DNA of 64,000 nt from Ectobacillus antri (GTDB taxonomy: Bacteria > Bacillota > Bacilli > Bacillales > Bacillaceae_G), in the NCBI RefSeq assembly GCF_003852715.1, contig NZ_RIAV01000004.1, forward strand, positions 124,001-188,000. The letters are read 5' to 3'. The notes below the pieces were generated by a model, which saw only the letters and a program-made list of their open reading frames with translations, made no database searches and was not told the DNA's origin. Positions 1 through 8,016 of the stretch are shown here, one piece after another. The position numbers and the translations under genes are program-made. Every line of letters begins with the position of its first letter. Within the stretch, counting starts at the first letter, position 1.

Positions 1-2480
1 AGCGTTTGCAGTTGTTTTATGAAAAATTTCGTGAGACAGCACAAACGCAGCTTGATTTTCATGTAAGGCAATATCTCTTGACTTTTTTGCAAGAGCAAAA
101 CATATACACAGAAGAAGTTGGTAAGCGAATCTATGGTATTTCAGCAACATTCAGCACTTCGCTTTTAACTGATAATATAAAGCGCGGTGCTGGGTTAACG
201 GGAGATTACGTATTAAACTACACAAATGATGTCGCAACAGCCTTGAAAAAACAGATTAAACAAACGGCTCTTCACGTAATGGAGGAACAGTTTCTTTTGC
301 TTGCGCAAAACCTTGAGAAAAATCTCGTAGCAATCCAAAATGAAATTGTTCAGTACGAAAGCAAAAAAACTGCCGAGATGCTTGTAAAAGAACAAGAGCA
401 AAGTATGTATGAGTATATACAAGAGTTGTACAAAGTTTTTGCAGGGGAAAAACAGCCGGAAATAACAGTAGAATTACTACCTAGCGAATCTTATATTACA
501 TCTGAGCAAATGTTTAAGGTACAGCATGCAGAAAGCATAAAACTCGTAGAAATAGTTTCTGCTACTCCTTCAGGAGATATCGCAACGGTTATTCAATATA
601 TTAAGCAAGCGGAAAAATGGATGAAGAGTGTTCCTGCCTTAAAACATTTATATGAGGAAGCTGTAGAAAAAAGACAGAGAGCAGAGACCAAGCAATTTAC
701 AGTTGCGTTATTCGGCGCATTCAGTGCAGGTAAATCTTCCTTTGCCAATGCCATGCTTGGAAATAAGGTATTACCTGTATCACCCAACCCAACGACAGCG
801 GCAATTAATAAAATCATGCCGGTTACACAGGAGCATCCGCACGGAACCGTAGTCGTACAATTTAAGACAGCAGATGCACTTTTGGAGGATTTACAGCACA
901 TTTATAAGTTATTTGAACAAAAAGTAACGACTTTAGAAGAAGCTATTGCCGGAATTCCGGCGTTATTGGCGCAATCGTCACCGAATCCAAGGCAAAAAAC
1001 AACACTAAGCTTTCTTCGGGCGGTGCAATCTGGCTACACGATATTTAAACAGCAACTTGGATGTAAATATAAGACTGAACTTTCACAATTCGCTTCCTAT
1101 GTGGCTGAAGAGGAAAAATCCTGTTTTGTAGAATATATGGAGCTCTATTATGATTGTGCATTCACGCAAAACGGCATTACATTAGTTGATACACCAGGAG
1201 CAGATTCTGTCAATGCACGTCATACCGATGTAGCATTTCAGTATATTAAAAATGCTGATGCAATTTTATTTGTAACTTACTACAATCATGTCTTTTCAAA
1301 AGCAGATCGAGAATTTTTGATTCAACTTGGTCGTGTGAAAGATTCATTCGCTATGGATAAAATGTTCTTTCTTATTAACGCGGCGGATCTTGCGGCGGAT
1401 GAACAGGAGCTACAAACAGTCCAAAGCTATATTAAAGGACAGCTCCTTCAATATGGTATTCGTAATCCGCGCATGTTCCCAATTTCCAGTTTGTTTGCGC
1501 TTGATGAAAAACTAGGGAAGAAAGGAAACTACGGTATTCTAATCAATTCCGGTATGAGTGCTTTTGAAGCAGCGTTCCATACATTTGTATCACGTGATTT
1601 GATGATGGTTTCTTTAACAGACCTTACAGGAGTTGTACGTTCTGCGGAAAACCTATTGCATAAGATCGTAATAGATGCCAAGGAAAGCATAGATAAGAAA
1701 GAAGAAAAGCTTCGTCGCTACAAACAAGAACAAGAGACAATTCAGCATGTTATTGATGCTTACAGTGTATTAACCGAGGAGCAAGCCTTGGCACAAGAAA
1801 TTCAAGATTTACTGTATTATGTGAAACAACGTGTTTTTTTCCGGTATAATGATGTCTTTTCTGAGATTTTTAACCCTGCTGTTTTACGGAATGATAGCGA
1901 TTCGAAACAACGCTTACGCGAGTGCATCATAGAAATGGTAGATTTCTTAAAGCATGATTTTATGCAGGAAATTCGTGCAACTTCACTTCGTATTGAAAAT
2001 TGGATGGATAAACGTTTAATGTTTTCCAAGCGAGCTATTGTGGAAGAGTGCTTAGCAATTCATCCAGGTATAGGATTTTCCGAGCACAGTCGATCATATA
2101 AACCTTCCGAGCAAGGCGAGCCTTTTCTAGAGATGGAACCAATACGTTTTAAGAAGGCCATGACATACTTTAAAAATGCAAAAAGCTTTTTTGAGAAAAA
2201 TGAGAAAGCACTGTTCCAAGAAGAAATGAAGAATGTGTTAGAACCTGAGGCGTCCCGCTATATAGAAGAAGAAGCAGAGCAGCTAAGGCAGCATTATACG
2301 AAGGAATGGCAAGCTGCTTGGCAGAAACTCAAGGAGGAGTTACAATCGGATACAGCAGCCTACTTTGAGGGTTTACTTCATGCGTTGTCAGACAATGTGG
2401 ACGTAATTTCATACGAATATACAAAAGAGCAAATTGAAAAGATTCGAAAAGGGTTAGAGAAAGAGCTAAACATGATATAA
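1..2480 (+). CDS. ypbR: Bacterial dynamin-like GTPase, C-terminal part (5' end outside window)
   Basis: The frame is open from the left edge, so this is the C-terminal part of a longer protein. The first ~220 visible residues are helical, as in a dynamin stalk. A second GTPase domain follows, with P-loop GAFSAGKSS (about 712-738) and switch motif DTPGADS (about 1189-1209), then a long helical tail. Family knowledge: Bacillus DynA/YpbR is a membrane-remodelling dynamin made of two fused dynamin modules, so this should be module two plus the end of module one. ypbS downstream matches the B. subtilis neighbourhood. The TTG at 6 is not a credible start. Confidence 0.9.
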   Translation, partial: RLQLFYEKFRETAQTQLDFHVRQYLLTFLQEQNIYTEEVGKRIYGISATFSTSLLTDNIKRGAGLTGDYVLNYTNDVATALKKQIKQTALHVMEEQFLLLAQNLEKNLVAIQNEIVQYESKKTAEMLVKEQEQSMYEYIQELYKVFAGEKQPEITVELLPSESYITSEQMFKVQHAESIKLVEIVSATPSGDIATVIQYIKQAEKWMKSVPALKHLYEEAVEKRQRAETKQFTVALFGAFSAGKSSFANAMLGNKVLPVSPNPTTAAINKIMPVTQEHPHGTVVVQFKTADALLEDLQHIYKLFEQKVTTLEEAIAGIPALLAQSSPNPRQKTTLSFLRAVQSGYTIFKQQLGCKYKTELSQFASYVAEEEKSCFVEYMELYYDCAFTQNGITLVDTPGADSVNARHTDVAFQYIKNADAILFVTYYNHVFSKADREFLIQLGRVKDSFAMDKMFFLINAADLAADEQELQTVQSYIKGQLLQYGIRNPRMFPISSLFALDEKLGKKGNYGILINSGMSAFEAAFHTFVSRDLMMVSLTDLTGVVRSAENLLHKIVIDAKESIDKKEEKLRRYKQEQETIQHVIDAYSVLTEEQALAQEIQDLLYYVKQRVFFRYNDVFSEIFNPAVLRNDSDSKQRLRECIIEMVDFLKHDFMQEIRATSLRIENWMDKRLMFSKRAIVEECLAIHPGIGFSEHSRSYKPSEQGEPFLEMEPIRFKKAMTYFKNAKSFFEKNEKALFQEEMKNVLEPEASRYIEEEAEQLRQHYTKEWQAAWQKLKEELQSDTAAYFEGLLHALSDNVDVISYEYTKEQIEKIRKGLEKELNMI

Positions 2481-2481
2481 T

Positions 2482-2503
2482 AGCTCTGACCAAAGTCAGA
2501 GCT
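2482..2503. terminator. Hairpin between convergent genes
   Basis: Perfect 9 bp stem (AGCTCTGAC / GTCAGAGCT) with a CAAA loop right after the dynamin stop. It contains the stop codon of the convergent small gene. Neither side has a good U-tract, so termination by this hairpin is inferred. Confidence 0.5.
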
Positions 2504-2765
2504 AGGAAAAAAATAAGCGTTCAATGCGTTTTTGCAATACCATATCCAGTGTTTTGACAAGTCCGGCGTATTCATCTGTGGATACCATATGCGAAAGCAC
2601 AAGTCGCTTTCCTTCAGGGGTTTCGCCGGATAAGATAAAGGAAGTTAGTTCATACGTTTTTCCTTCCATAATTAAAGTTGCATATTTTTCTGTATGCTTT
2701 TCTTTTCCTTTTCCACCGTCAATCGCGATAATATTGCATTTATTCTTGTTGTCATGTTCGGTCAT
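2502..2765 (-). CDS. Small hypothetical protein (87 aa)
   Basis: ATG start preceded by a strong AAGGGGGG Shine-Dalgarno sequence 7 nt upstream. The product is a soluble 87-residue protein with a hydrophilic Lys/Asn-rich N-terminus and no membrane segment. No family was recognised. It converges on the dynamin gene and is divergent from the 42-residue ORF at 2832. Confidence 0.65.
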   Translation of the reverse strand: MTEHDNKNKCNIIAIDGGKGKEKHTEKYATLIMEGKTYELTSFILSGETPEGKRLVLSHMVSTDEYAGLVKTLDMVLQKRIERLFFS

Positions 2766-2831
2766 TGCTTATCCCCCCTTTGTATTACATATTGGCTGAT
2801 TGAAAAGTTTAGAACAGGAAAGGATGGAGAG

Positions 2832-2960
2832 ATGAAAGAGATTATCATAAAAAAATCAGCACAAGTACTCATGGACTTGCTGTTGTTGGCTGATCCGAGC
2901 GAAGCACAAATTAGGACATATTTAGAACGCAGAACATTAAAAAAAGCGGTTTTCGCATGA
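2832..2960 (+). CDS. Very small hypothetical protein (42 aa)
   Basis: The ATG at 2832 follows an AGGAAAGGATGGAG ribosome binding site. The frame extends further upstream but lacks a ribosome site there, so the short form is chosen. The product is basic (MKEIIIKKSAQ... to ...TLKKAVFA) with a central Leu-rich helix. No function is assigned. It lies between a divergent small gene and ypbS. Confidence 0.5.
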   Translation: MKEIIIKKSAQVLMDLLLLADPSEAQIRTYLERRTLKKAVFA

Positions 2961-3073
2961 TAGGAATCGAGCATAATTATTTTACTAGGCACTATGATGA
3001 ATAAATTGTGGAAAATGGGATACATTGCCGCGATATGATTCGTCTTGCTATAGACTTATAAGAGGTGAAGGAA

Positions 3074-3340
3074 ATGGAAGTACATAAGGCGATTACAGCA
3101 CATTCAAAAAAACAGCAGGCAGCAGTGAGCGAGTTTCTGCAGCTCGAAGCGCGCCGAGAAGCAGCGATTGAAACAGCAGTGATGTTGTGTAGAAATAATC
3201 AACCATTTTCGGTAGATGCAATCAATGCTGTGACAAAAGAAATTAATATGTTTGCTAAATATGGAGTAGTACCGGAGCGTAAATATGTAACACCTGAAAT
3301 GGTAAAGGAATATGTAGAACGTCTGAATCGTCAGGGGTGA
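3074..3340 (+). CDS. ypbS: YpbS family protein (DUF2533)
   Basis: 88-residue, largely helical soluble protein recognised as the YpbS/DUF2533 family, whose function is unknown. Position next to the dynamin gene ypbR matches B. subtilis. ATG 3074 is preferred over the GTG at 3065 because AGGTG sits 6 nt before it. The stop overlaps a GTG in the sulfurtransferase frame, suggesting co-transcription. Confidence 0.75.
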   Translation: MEVHKAITAHSKKQQAAVSEFLQLEARREAAIETAVMLCRNNQPFSVDAINAVTKEINMFAKYGVVPERKYVTPEMVKEYVERLNRQG

Positions 3341-3345
3341 GTGGC

Positions 3346-4182
3346 ATGCATTATACAGTAGAAGCAACTTGGTTAAAGAACCATCTGCAGGATGAATCCG
3401 TTCGCATTATAGATTGTCGTTTTAATCTTGCAAATGCAGGGTACGGGGAAGAGGCATATCAAGAAGAACATATTGTAAATGCTCTGTATATGCATCTAGA
3501 GCGCGATTTGTCGGGACCAATTGGCACTTACGGTGGACGTCATCCCCTGCCGGACTTAGAGTTGTTTATGGATAAGCTTTCTGATGCCGGTATCGATGAG
3601 GATACGACTGTTGTCGCATATGATAGTCAACATGGGGCGATGGCTTCTAGACTGTGGTGGTTGCTTACTTATCTAGGACATAAAAAGGTATATGTCCTAA
3701 ACGGAGGATTTCTGCATTGGAAGCAATTAAATCTCCCTACAACACATCAAGTGCCTGTGTTTACACGAAAGAACTTTATTGCTTATCCGCAGCATGATAT
3801 GCTTGTACAGATGCAGGATATAAAAAAAAGAATTGACGGTAGAAGTGCGTTTGTATTAATTGACTCGCGCGAACCTAACCGATATAAAGGAATAGAAGAA
3901 CCCATCGACAAAAAAGCCGGACATATTCCAACGGCTCGTAATTATTTCTGGAAAGAAGGAGTTACAGCTGAGGGAATGTTTCATGCTACCTCTCAACAAG
4001 AGGCTCGGTTTGCCGATATTAATAAAGACGAGGAAGTAATCGTATATTGTGGCTCTGGTGTTACTGCTTGTCCGAATGTCTTGGCGCTGAAAGAAGCGGG
4101 ATTTCAAAATGTAAAGCTGTATGCGGGTAGCTGGAGTGATTGGATTTCTTATGAGGATAATCCGATTGTGCAGAAGCAGTAA
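3346..4182 (+). CDS. sseA: Two-domain rhodanese sulfurtransferase
   Basis: 278-residue protein with tandem rhodanese domains. The N-terminal domain (about 1-130) is catalytically inactive-looking, with Asp in DSQHGA where an active enzyme has Cys. The C-terminal domain carries the active-site loop VYCGSGVTAC. CGSGVTA is typical of 3-mercaptopyruvate/thiosulfate sulfurtransferases, which move sulfane sulfur to cyanide or thiols. ATG 3346 has AGGGG 8 nt upstream; a GTG at 3337 overlaps the ypbS stop and is a weaker alternative. Exact substrate cannot be read from sequence. Confidence 0.88.
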   Translation: MHYTVEATWLKNHLQDESVRIIDCRFNLANAGYGEEAYQEEHIVNALYMHLERDLSGPIGTYGGRHPLPDLELFMDKLSDAGIDEDTTVVAYDSQHGAMASRLWWLLTYLGHKKVYVLNGGFLHWKQLNLPTTHQVPVFTRKNFIAYPQHDMLVQMQDIKKRIDGRSAFVLIDSREPNRYKGIEEPIDKKAGHIPTARNYFWKEGVTAEGMFHATSQQEARFADINKDEEVIVYCGSGVTACPNVLALKEAGFQNVKLYAGSWSDWISYEDNPIVQKQ

Positions 4183-4185
4183 GTA

Positions 4186-4214
4186 TTACATCTCGTCTTA
4201 TTTTGTGATAAAAT
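4186..4214 (+). promoter_or_regulatory. Sigma-A promoter of the 6S-like RNA
   Basis: TTACAT (4186-4191), a 17 bp spacer and TAAAAT (4209-4214) place the transcript start near 4221, exactly where the structured RNA begins. Confidence 0.6.
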
Positions 4215-4220
4215 AATAAC

Positions 4221-4430
4221 AACTAAAGTGTCCTGCTGTGTGCGTTGCTTGTTTATGTCTTAAACCAACATTGTTTAAATGAAATTCCAATATTTAAATG
4301 CCACCATCATGCCTTCTGTCCTACGAAGCTCTATGAGCTACTTACGCTTGAGGAAGATGAAAGCATTTGTGCGGATATTCACCTGCGAGAGCGGGTTTAT
4401 GGACATCGGGAAGTGACGGCATGGCGGGCA
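4221..4430 (+). ncRNA. ssrS: Probable 6S RNA
   Basis: A ~210 nt non-coding segment with its own promoter and terminator. The 5' end (GTCC, then GCTGT in TCCTGCTGTG, 4230-4240) pairs with the 3' end (ACGGC and GGGC in GACGGCATGGCGGGC, 4416-4430), giving the closing stem typical of 6S RNAs. The interior can form a long interrupted hairpin, for example CATC..CTTC with GAAG..GATG. Length and ends resemble Bacillus 6S RNAs as remembered. 6S RNA mimics an open promoter and binds sigma-A RNA polymerase. An ORF overlapping this segment is judged spurious. A covariance-model search was not possible here. Confidence 0.68.
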
Positions 4431-4432
4431 AA

Positions 4433-4461
4433 AAACTTCACATCATCTGTGAGGTTTTTTT
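4433..4461 (+). terminator. Intrinsic terminator of the 6S-like RNA
   Basis: AAACTTCACA (4433-4442) pairs with TGTGAGGTTT (4448-4457) through one G-U, loop TCATC, followed by a run of seven T. It ends just before the ypcP ribosome binding site. Confidence 0.8.
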
Positions 4462-4482
4462 CATTTTTTTGGGGGGGACAAG

Positions 4483-5349
4483 GTGACAAAAGTATTATTA
4501 ATTGATGGTATGGCGCTTTTATTTCGCGCTTTTTATGCGACAAGTGTATATGGACAGTTTATGAAGATGAAAAATGGAACACCGACAAACGGTATTCATG
4601 GATATGTGAAGCATGTTCTTGCTGCAATTCATACGATACAGCCCACCCATGTTATTGCCTGCTGGGATATGGGAAGTACAACATTTCGTACAGAATCATT
4701 TGAACAATACAAAGCAAATCGTGTTGCACCGCCTGATGAGCTAAAACCTCAGTTTGATCTTGTCAAAGAAGCCTCTACCCTGCTTCATATACCGAATATA
4801 GGCTTAACTGGGTATGAAGCAGATGATTGCATTGGAACATTAGCCAAAGTATATGGAATGGAACATGAAGTATTTATTTTAACAGGAGATACAGACTTGT
4901 TTCAGTTGGCAGATCAAAAGGTAACAATTATGCTGATGCGTAAAGGAATTGGTAATTATGATTTGTATACACCTGAGCGCATTTTAGAAGAAAAAGGTGT
5001 AATGCCAAAACAAATTGTTCATGTGAAAGCATTTATGGGAGACACGAGCGATAATTATCCTGGAGTAAAGGGGATTGGAGAGAAGACTGCTTATAAGCTG
5101 ATTCAACAGTTCGGTAGTGTACAAGGTGTATTAGATAACTTATCGAACTTAACAAAGGCACAGCGAACAAAGATTGAAGAAAATCTAGAGCAATTGCTAC
5201 TTTCTTTAGAACTTGCTAAAATTCATTGCGAAGTTCCAATTGCATGTGAATTGAGTGAAGCTGTTTTGCGTATAGAGGAATCACATATTCGTGAATTGTG
5301 TTTATCGCTAGAATGGAGTCGCCCTGAGCCATTTTTGAGTATGTTATAA
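4483..5349 (+). CDS. ypcP: 5'-3' exonuclease (polymerase I exonuclease-domain type)
   Basis: 288-residue stand-alone homologue of the DNA polymerase I 5'-nuclease domain. Visible motifs are LLIDGMALLFRAFYA (metal-binding Asp), YEADDCIGTLA, TGDTDLFQL, MGDTSDNYPGVKGIGEKTA and a helix-hairpin-helix region. The family removes Okazaki-fragment RNA primers and flaps. GTG start at 4483 with a run of seven G (4471-4477) as ribosome binding site. A strong terminator follows at 5365. Confidence 0.92.
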   Translation: MTKVLLIDGMALLFRAFYATSVYGQFMKMKNGTPTNGIHGYVKHVLAAIHTIQPTHVIACWDMGSTTFRTESFEQYKANRVAPPDELKPQFDLVKEASTLLHIPNIGLTGYEADDCIGTLAKVYGMEHEVFILTGDTDLFQLADQKVTIMLMRKGIGNYDLYTPERILEEKGVMPKQIVHVKAFMGDTSDNYPGVKGIGEKTAYKLIQQFGSVQGVLDNLSNLTKAQRTKIEENLEQLLLSLELAKIHCEVPIACELSEAVLRIEESHIRELCLSLEWSRPEPFLSML

Positions 5350-5364
5350 AAACGAGAGTGAAGT

Positions 5365-5400
5365 AAAGCTTGCGTATGTAAACGCAAGCTTTTATTTTTA
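5365..5400 (+). terminator. Intrinsic terminator of ypcP
   Basis: Perfect 11 bp stem AAAGCTTGCGT (5365-5375) / ACGCAAGCTTT (5382-5392) followed by TTATTTTT. Confidence 0.88.
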
Positions 5401-5721
5401 GTCTATTTTCAGAATAAATATATACAATTTAGTTATTGGTGTGTAAAATTTCACTATGAAGGTACTTACTTTAATACTTGCACAAATATATAAATACAAA
5501 TGGTTTTCTAACATAATAATAATAGCAGAACAAAAGCAGAAGAAGTCTTTCCTGCATGCTTATGATTTTACCAAACATCTCTTAGGTACTAGCTATAGCC
5601 ATGCATCACTTGTTCTGCTAAAAAAGGGTAATTTTTTATTTGTATTTATATACTTGTTCTTTTGTATTCATAGACTAGTAATAAGCGTTTGTTATGACTG
5701 TAGAAAAGGAGGAGGGGTTTT
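5401..5721. other. Gene-free stretch with a possible structured leader
   Basis: AT-rich region between ypcP and the DUF2157 gene. It holds a perfect 10 bp inverted repeat, AGCAGAACAA (5524-5533) and TTGTTCTGCT (5610-5619), enclosing 76 nt in which TGCATG can pair with CATGCA. An ORF at 5456-5725 has no ribosome binding site and unconvincing composition. Confidence 0.4.
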
Positions 5722-6942
5722 GTGAAACATAAAGAGTTAGTATCGTGGCTCAATAAGTGGGAGGGTGAGGGCATTATTTCTACAGAGCAGAAGGAAAGGA
5801 TGCTATCTACTTTTCAAACAGAAGATCGTGGGATGTTATTGCGATTGTTACCGTTATTTGTATCTATACTGCTGGGACTTAGTTTATTGACCTTTTTAGC
5901 GTCAAACTGGGATGGCATGAGCAATGAAGTGAAATTAGTAATTATTTTTATGTGTGTACCAACTTTTTATATAGCTGGAGCCTTGTTCTATCATAAAGGT
6001 AAGAACTCACTGGGGATAGGATGTTTATTTCTTGGTGTGGTAAGCTTCGGTGTCGCAATGCTGCTTATTTCAGACATGTTTCAATATATGGCATATAGCG
6101 CTTCGTTATTTTTCTTTTGGTCTTTATTTGCATTTTTATTCGCTTGTTTATATAGGCATATGTTATTGATTGGAACAGCGGTTCTCCTAAGTGGCATAGG
6201 GCAAGTTTATAGTGTATCAGCATTTCAAACTGTGCATGTAGGAATACTACTAGCTTCTACTTTAGGAATTTTTTATCTTATGTATAAAGAAGAGCGCTGG
6301 GGATACGATTTACTAGGTGCGTTGCTTATTATCTTGCAATGGTGTATTTTACTGCCAGTCAGTATGCACAATGAAACCAATATAGCTGAGCAGCTTGTGC
6401 AATGCACAATACCATTTTTGATGTTAGTATTACTCATGATGTTTAGTTATGTTAGAAAGACAGATGTATGTGAAAAAGTTGTTCTTATCAGTCTATATTT
6501 TTATTATGTGTTTAATGTGTTGTTGCCAGAAGTCTTGACGGTGGAAGTGAAGTCGTTTGTTATTATGATTCATATCATAGCAGTCGGTGCTTTACTTATA
6601 TATGCACATCGTAAATGGCGTGCGTTTAAGATATATGAAATGCTTTTGTTTTTACCGGTTTTATTTATAACCAATGAGACCGTGGCGGAGTGGACGATAC
6701 TGCTAATTGCTGTGTTGTACCCAATCGGTATGTTGCTTGATGGCTACGCACATGCACAGCAACAAAAAGTAGCAGTCGGATCGCGTTTATTTATCGTTAG
6801 CATGTTTGCAGCGTATTTTCAGTTCGGTTTCTCTTACATGTCCAAATCAGCATTCTTTTTGATTGGCGCCATATTGCTGACAGGTTTGTATCTATTTCTT
6901 TCACGGAAGGAAAAACAAATTCTTAAAGAGGAGAAGAAATAA
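5722..6942 (+). CDS. DUF2157 domain integral membrane protein
   Basis: 406 residues. The soluble N-terminus (about 1-40, HKELVSWLNKWEGEGIIS) is typical of DUF2157 proteins. Roughly ten or more hydrophobic membrane segments follow, in tight succession, starting at LLPLFVSILLGLSLLTFLA. The C-terminus is Lys/Glu-rich and cytoplasmic. Function of the family is unknown. GTG start after a strong AAAGGAGGAGGGG site. It overlaps the next gene by one base (TAATG), so the two are translationally coupled. Confidence 0.8.
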   Translation: MKHKELVSWLNKWEGEGIISTEQKERMLSTFQTEDRGMLLRLLPLFVSILLGLSLLTFLASNWDGMSNEVKLVIIFMCVPTFYIAGALFYHKGKNSLGIGCLFLGVVSFGVAMLLISDMFQYMAYSASLFFFWSLFAFLFACLYRHMLLIGTAVLLSGIGQVYSVSAFQTVHVGILLASTLGIFYLMYKEERWGYDLLGALLIILQWCILLPVSMHNETNIAEQLVQCTIPFLMLVLLMMFSYVRKTDVCEKVVLISLYFYYVFNVLLPEVLTVEVKSFVIMIHIIAVGALLIYAHRKWRAFKIYEMLLFLPVLFITNETVAEWTILLIAVLYPIGMLLDGYAHAQQQKVAVGSRLFIVSMFAAYFQFGFSYMSKSAFFLIGAILLTGLYLFLSRKEKQILKEEKK

Positions 6943-7421
6943 TGAAAAAGCGTGCTATTCTTATCGTCCTTGTTGCAATGCAACTCATAGTACTATTTGT
7001 AATGGCAGGACTACGTTACTATACAAAAGAAAATGGAACTGATCTTATTTTATTGACAGAGCCTGTAGATTTAAAGCAAATGGTATATGAAGATACTGTA
7101 TATCTTACGTACGATGCGCAGCGTATCTCGTGGAGTAAATGGGAAGGGAAAACAAGCTTAAAAGATGGTGAACCCATATATGTGCTGTTTGAAAAAAAAG
7201 GTGACATCTATGAGCCAACCCGTGTTTCACGCGAGAAGATGAAAGGCATTGTATTGCGGGCAAAATATCAATACAATGACACAGGATTTATGCATGTTAC
7301 CTATGGCATGGAACGTTACCGTTTCTCTCCGAATACAAAAATTGAGTCGGGAGAACGAAAATGGCAAGTTTATATTAAAACATCTCCATATCATCAATTT
7401 GTAACAAGAATTTTGCCATAA
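6942..7421 (+). CDS. GDYXXLXY-family membrane-anchored protein
   Basis: 159 residues with an N-terminal signal anchor (AILIVLVAMQLIVLFVMAGL) and an extracytoplasmic beta-rich domain. It resembles the GDYXXLXY proteins that usually accompany DUF2157 genes, although the signature is degenerate here (YEDTVYLTY near residue 47). ATG overlaps the upstream stop. The pair probably forms one membrane complex of unknown role. Confidence 0.7.
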   Translation: MKKRAILIVLVAMQLIVLFVMAGLRYYTKENGTDLILLTEPVDLKQMVYEDTVYLTYDAQRISWSKWEGKTSLKDGEPIYVLFEKKGDIYEPTRVSREKMKGIVLRAKYQYNDTGFMHVTYGMERYRFSPNTKIESGERKWQVYIKTSPYHQFVTRILP

Positions 7422-7755
7422 GAGTGCATTTGTACTCTTTCTATTACTTGATTGCGTTACAGCTTAATATTGATTTGTTTATTGGAATGGAACGAGTAAG
7501 ACTAGGCAAGTCAGTGGGGAGACCACAGGTACGTAGCGCTGAGGCGACTCCCTGACTGTCCATGGAAAGCGAGTCTCTACAGCGGAAACCAATATAACAG
7601 AACCCATTATTTTAACCAAGAAGCTTCTATCTCAGTAAGCCTAAGCTTATATAAAGAACGATTCAGTTTCAGTACTGGAAAACTGCACTTTTATATGTTC
7701 ATCAGTCATAAAAAACGATATGATATATATGAGAGAATGTAAGGGTGGGGAAACA
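7422..7755. other. Gene-free stretch containing a degenerate repeat
   Basis: No convincing ORF on either strand. It begins with a weak hairpin (AAGAGT / ACTCTT, about 7419-7439) and contains the repeat-like block described at 7480-7592. Confidence 0.6.
7480..7592 (+). repeat. Degenerate Bacillaceae intergenic repeat (remnant)
   Basis: The block has the order GGGGAGACC, CACAGG, GTAGCGCTGAGGCGACTCC, CATGGAAAGCGAG, ACAGCGGAAACCAA. This matches, from memory, a GC-rich intergenic repeat common in Bacillaceae that ends in GCGGAAAGCGAGC...GAGCGGAAATCAA. It is locally GC-richer than its surroundings and can fold (GTCAG.GGGGA with TCCC.TGAC). No ORF is carried. Identification rests on recollection and needs a genome comparison. 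Confidence 0.5.
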
Positions 7756-8016
7756 ATGACAACACGAGAATACATTGCTTTTTTGCAAGCAAAGGGTTTT
7801 AAACTTGGGAAAGAAGCACTGGGGTTTATTGCATTTGGACAAGGATATACAGCGGCATCGGATGAATTGGTTAATATTGCAATCGAAACGACGCTTAAAC
7901 AGCAGTTTTGTTTTGATGGTAGTTATTTTATAGAAGTATTAGAGAGACTGCAAAAAGAAACGAATACAAATAAAAAAGCACGCAACTATGTACGTACTTT
8001 TGAAAGCTCTCATTAA
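7756..8016 (+). CDS. Small conserved-looking protein (86 aa), possibly DUF6123
   Basis: Soluble 86-residue protein (MTTREYIAFLQAKGFKLG..., then ALGFIAFGQGYTAASDELV). It resembles a small Bacillus family that I think is DUF6123, but I am not certain. ATG 7756 follows AAGGGTGGGG; in-frame codons upstream lack a ribosome site. The gene ends inside the terminator that also encodes the C-terminus of the convergent transporter. Confidence 0.65.
   Translation: MTTREYIAFLQAKGFKLGKEALGFIAFGQGYTAASDELVNIAIETTLKQQFCFDGSYFIEVLERLQKETNTNKKARNYVRTFESSH

Noticed and set aside
4245-4505. ORF of 86 codons between the sulfurtransferase and ypcP
   Set aside because: It lies inside the 6S-like RNA and its terminator, has no ribosome site and reads into the ypcP start in another frame.
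5456-5725. ORF of 89 codons before the DUF2157 gene
   Set aside because: No ribosome binding site, composition typical of AT-rich non-coding DNA, and it overlaps the strong ribosome site of the next gene.
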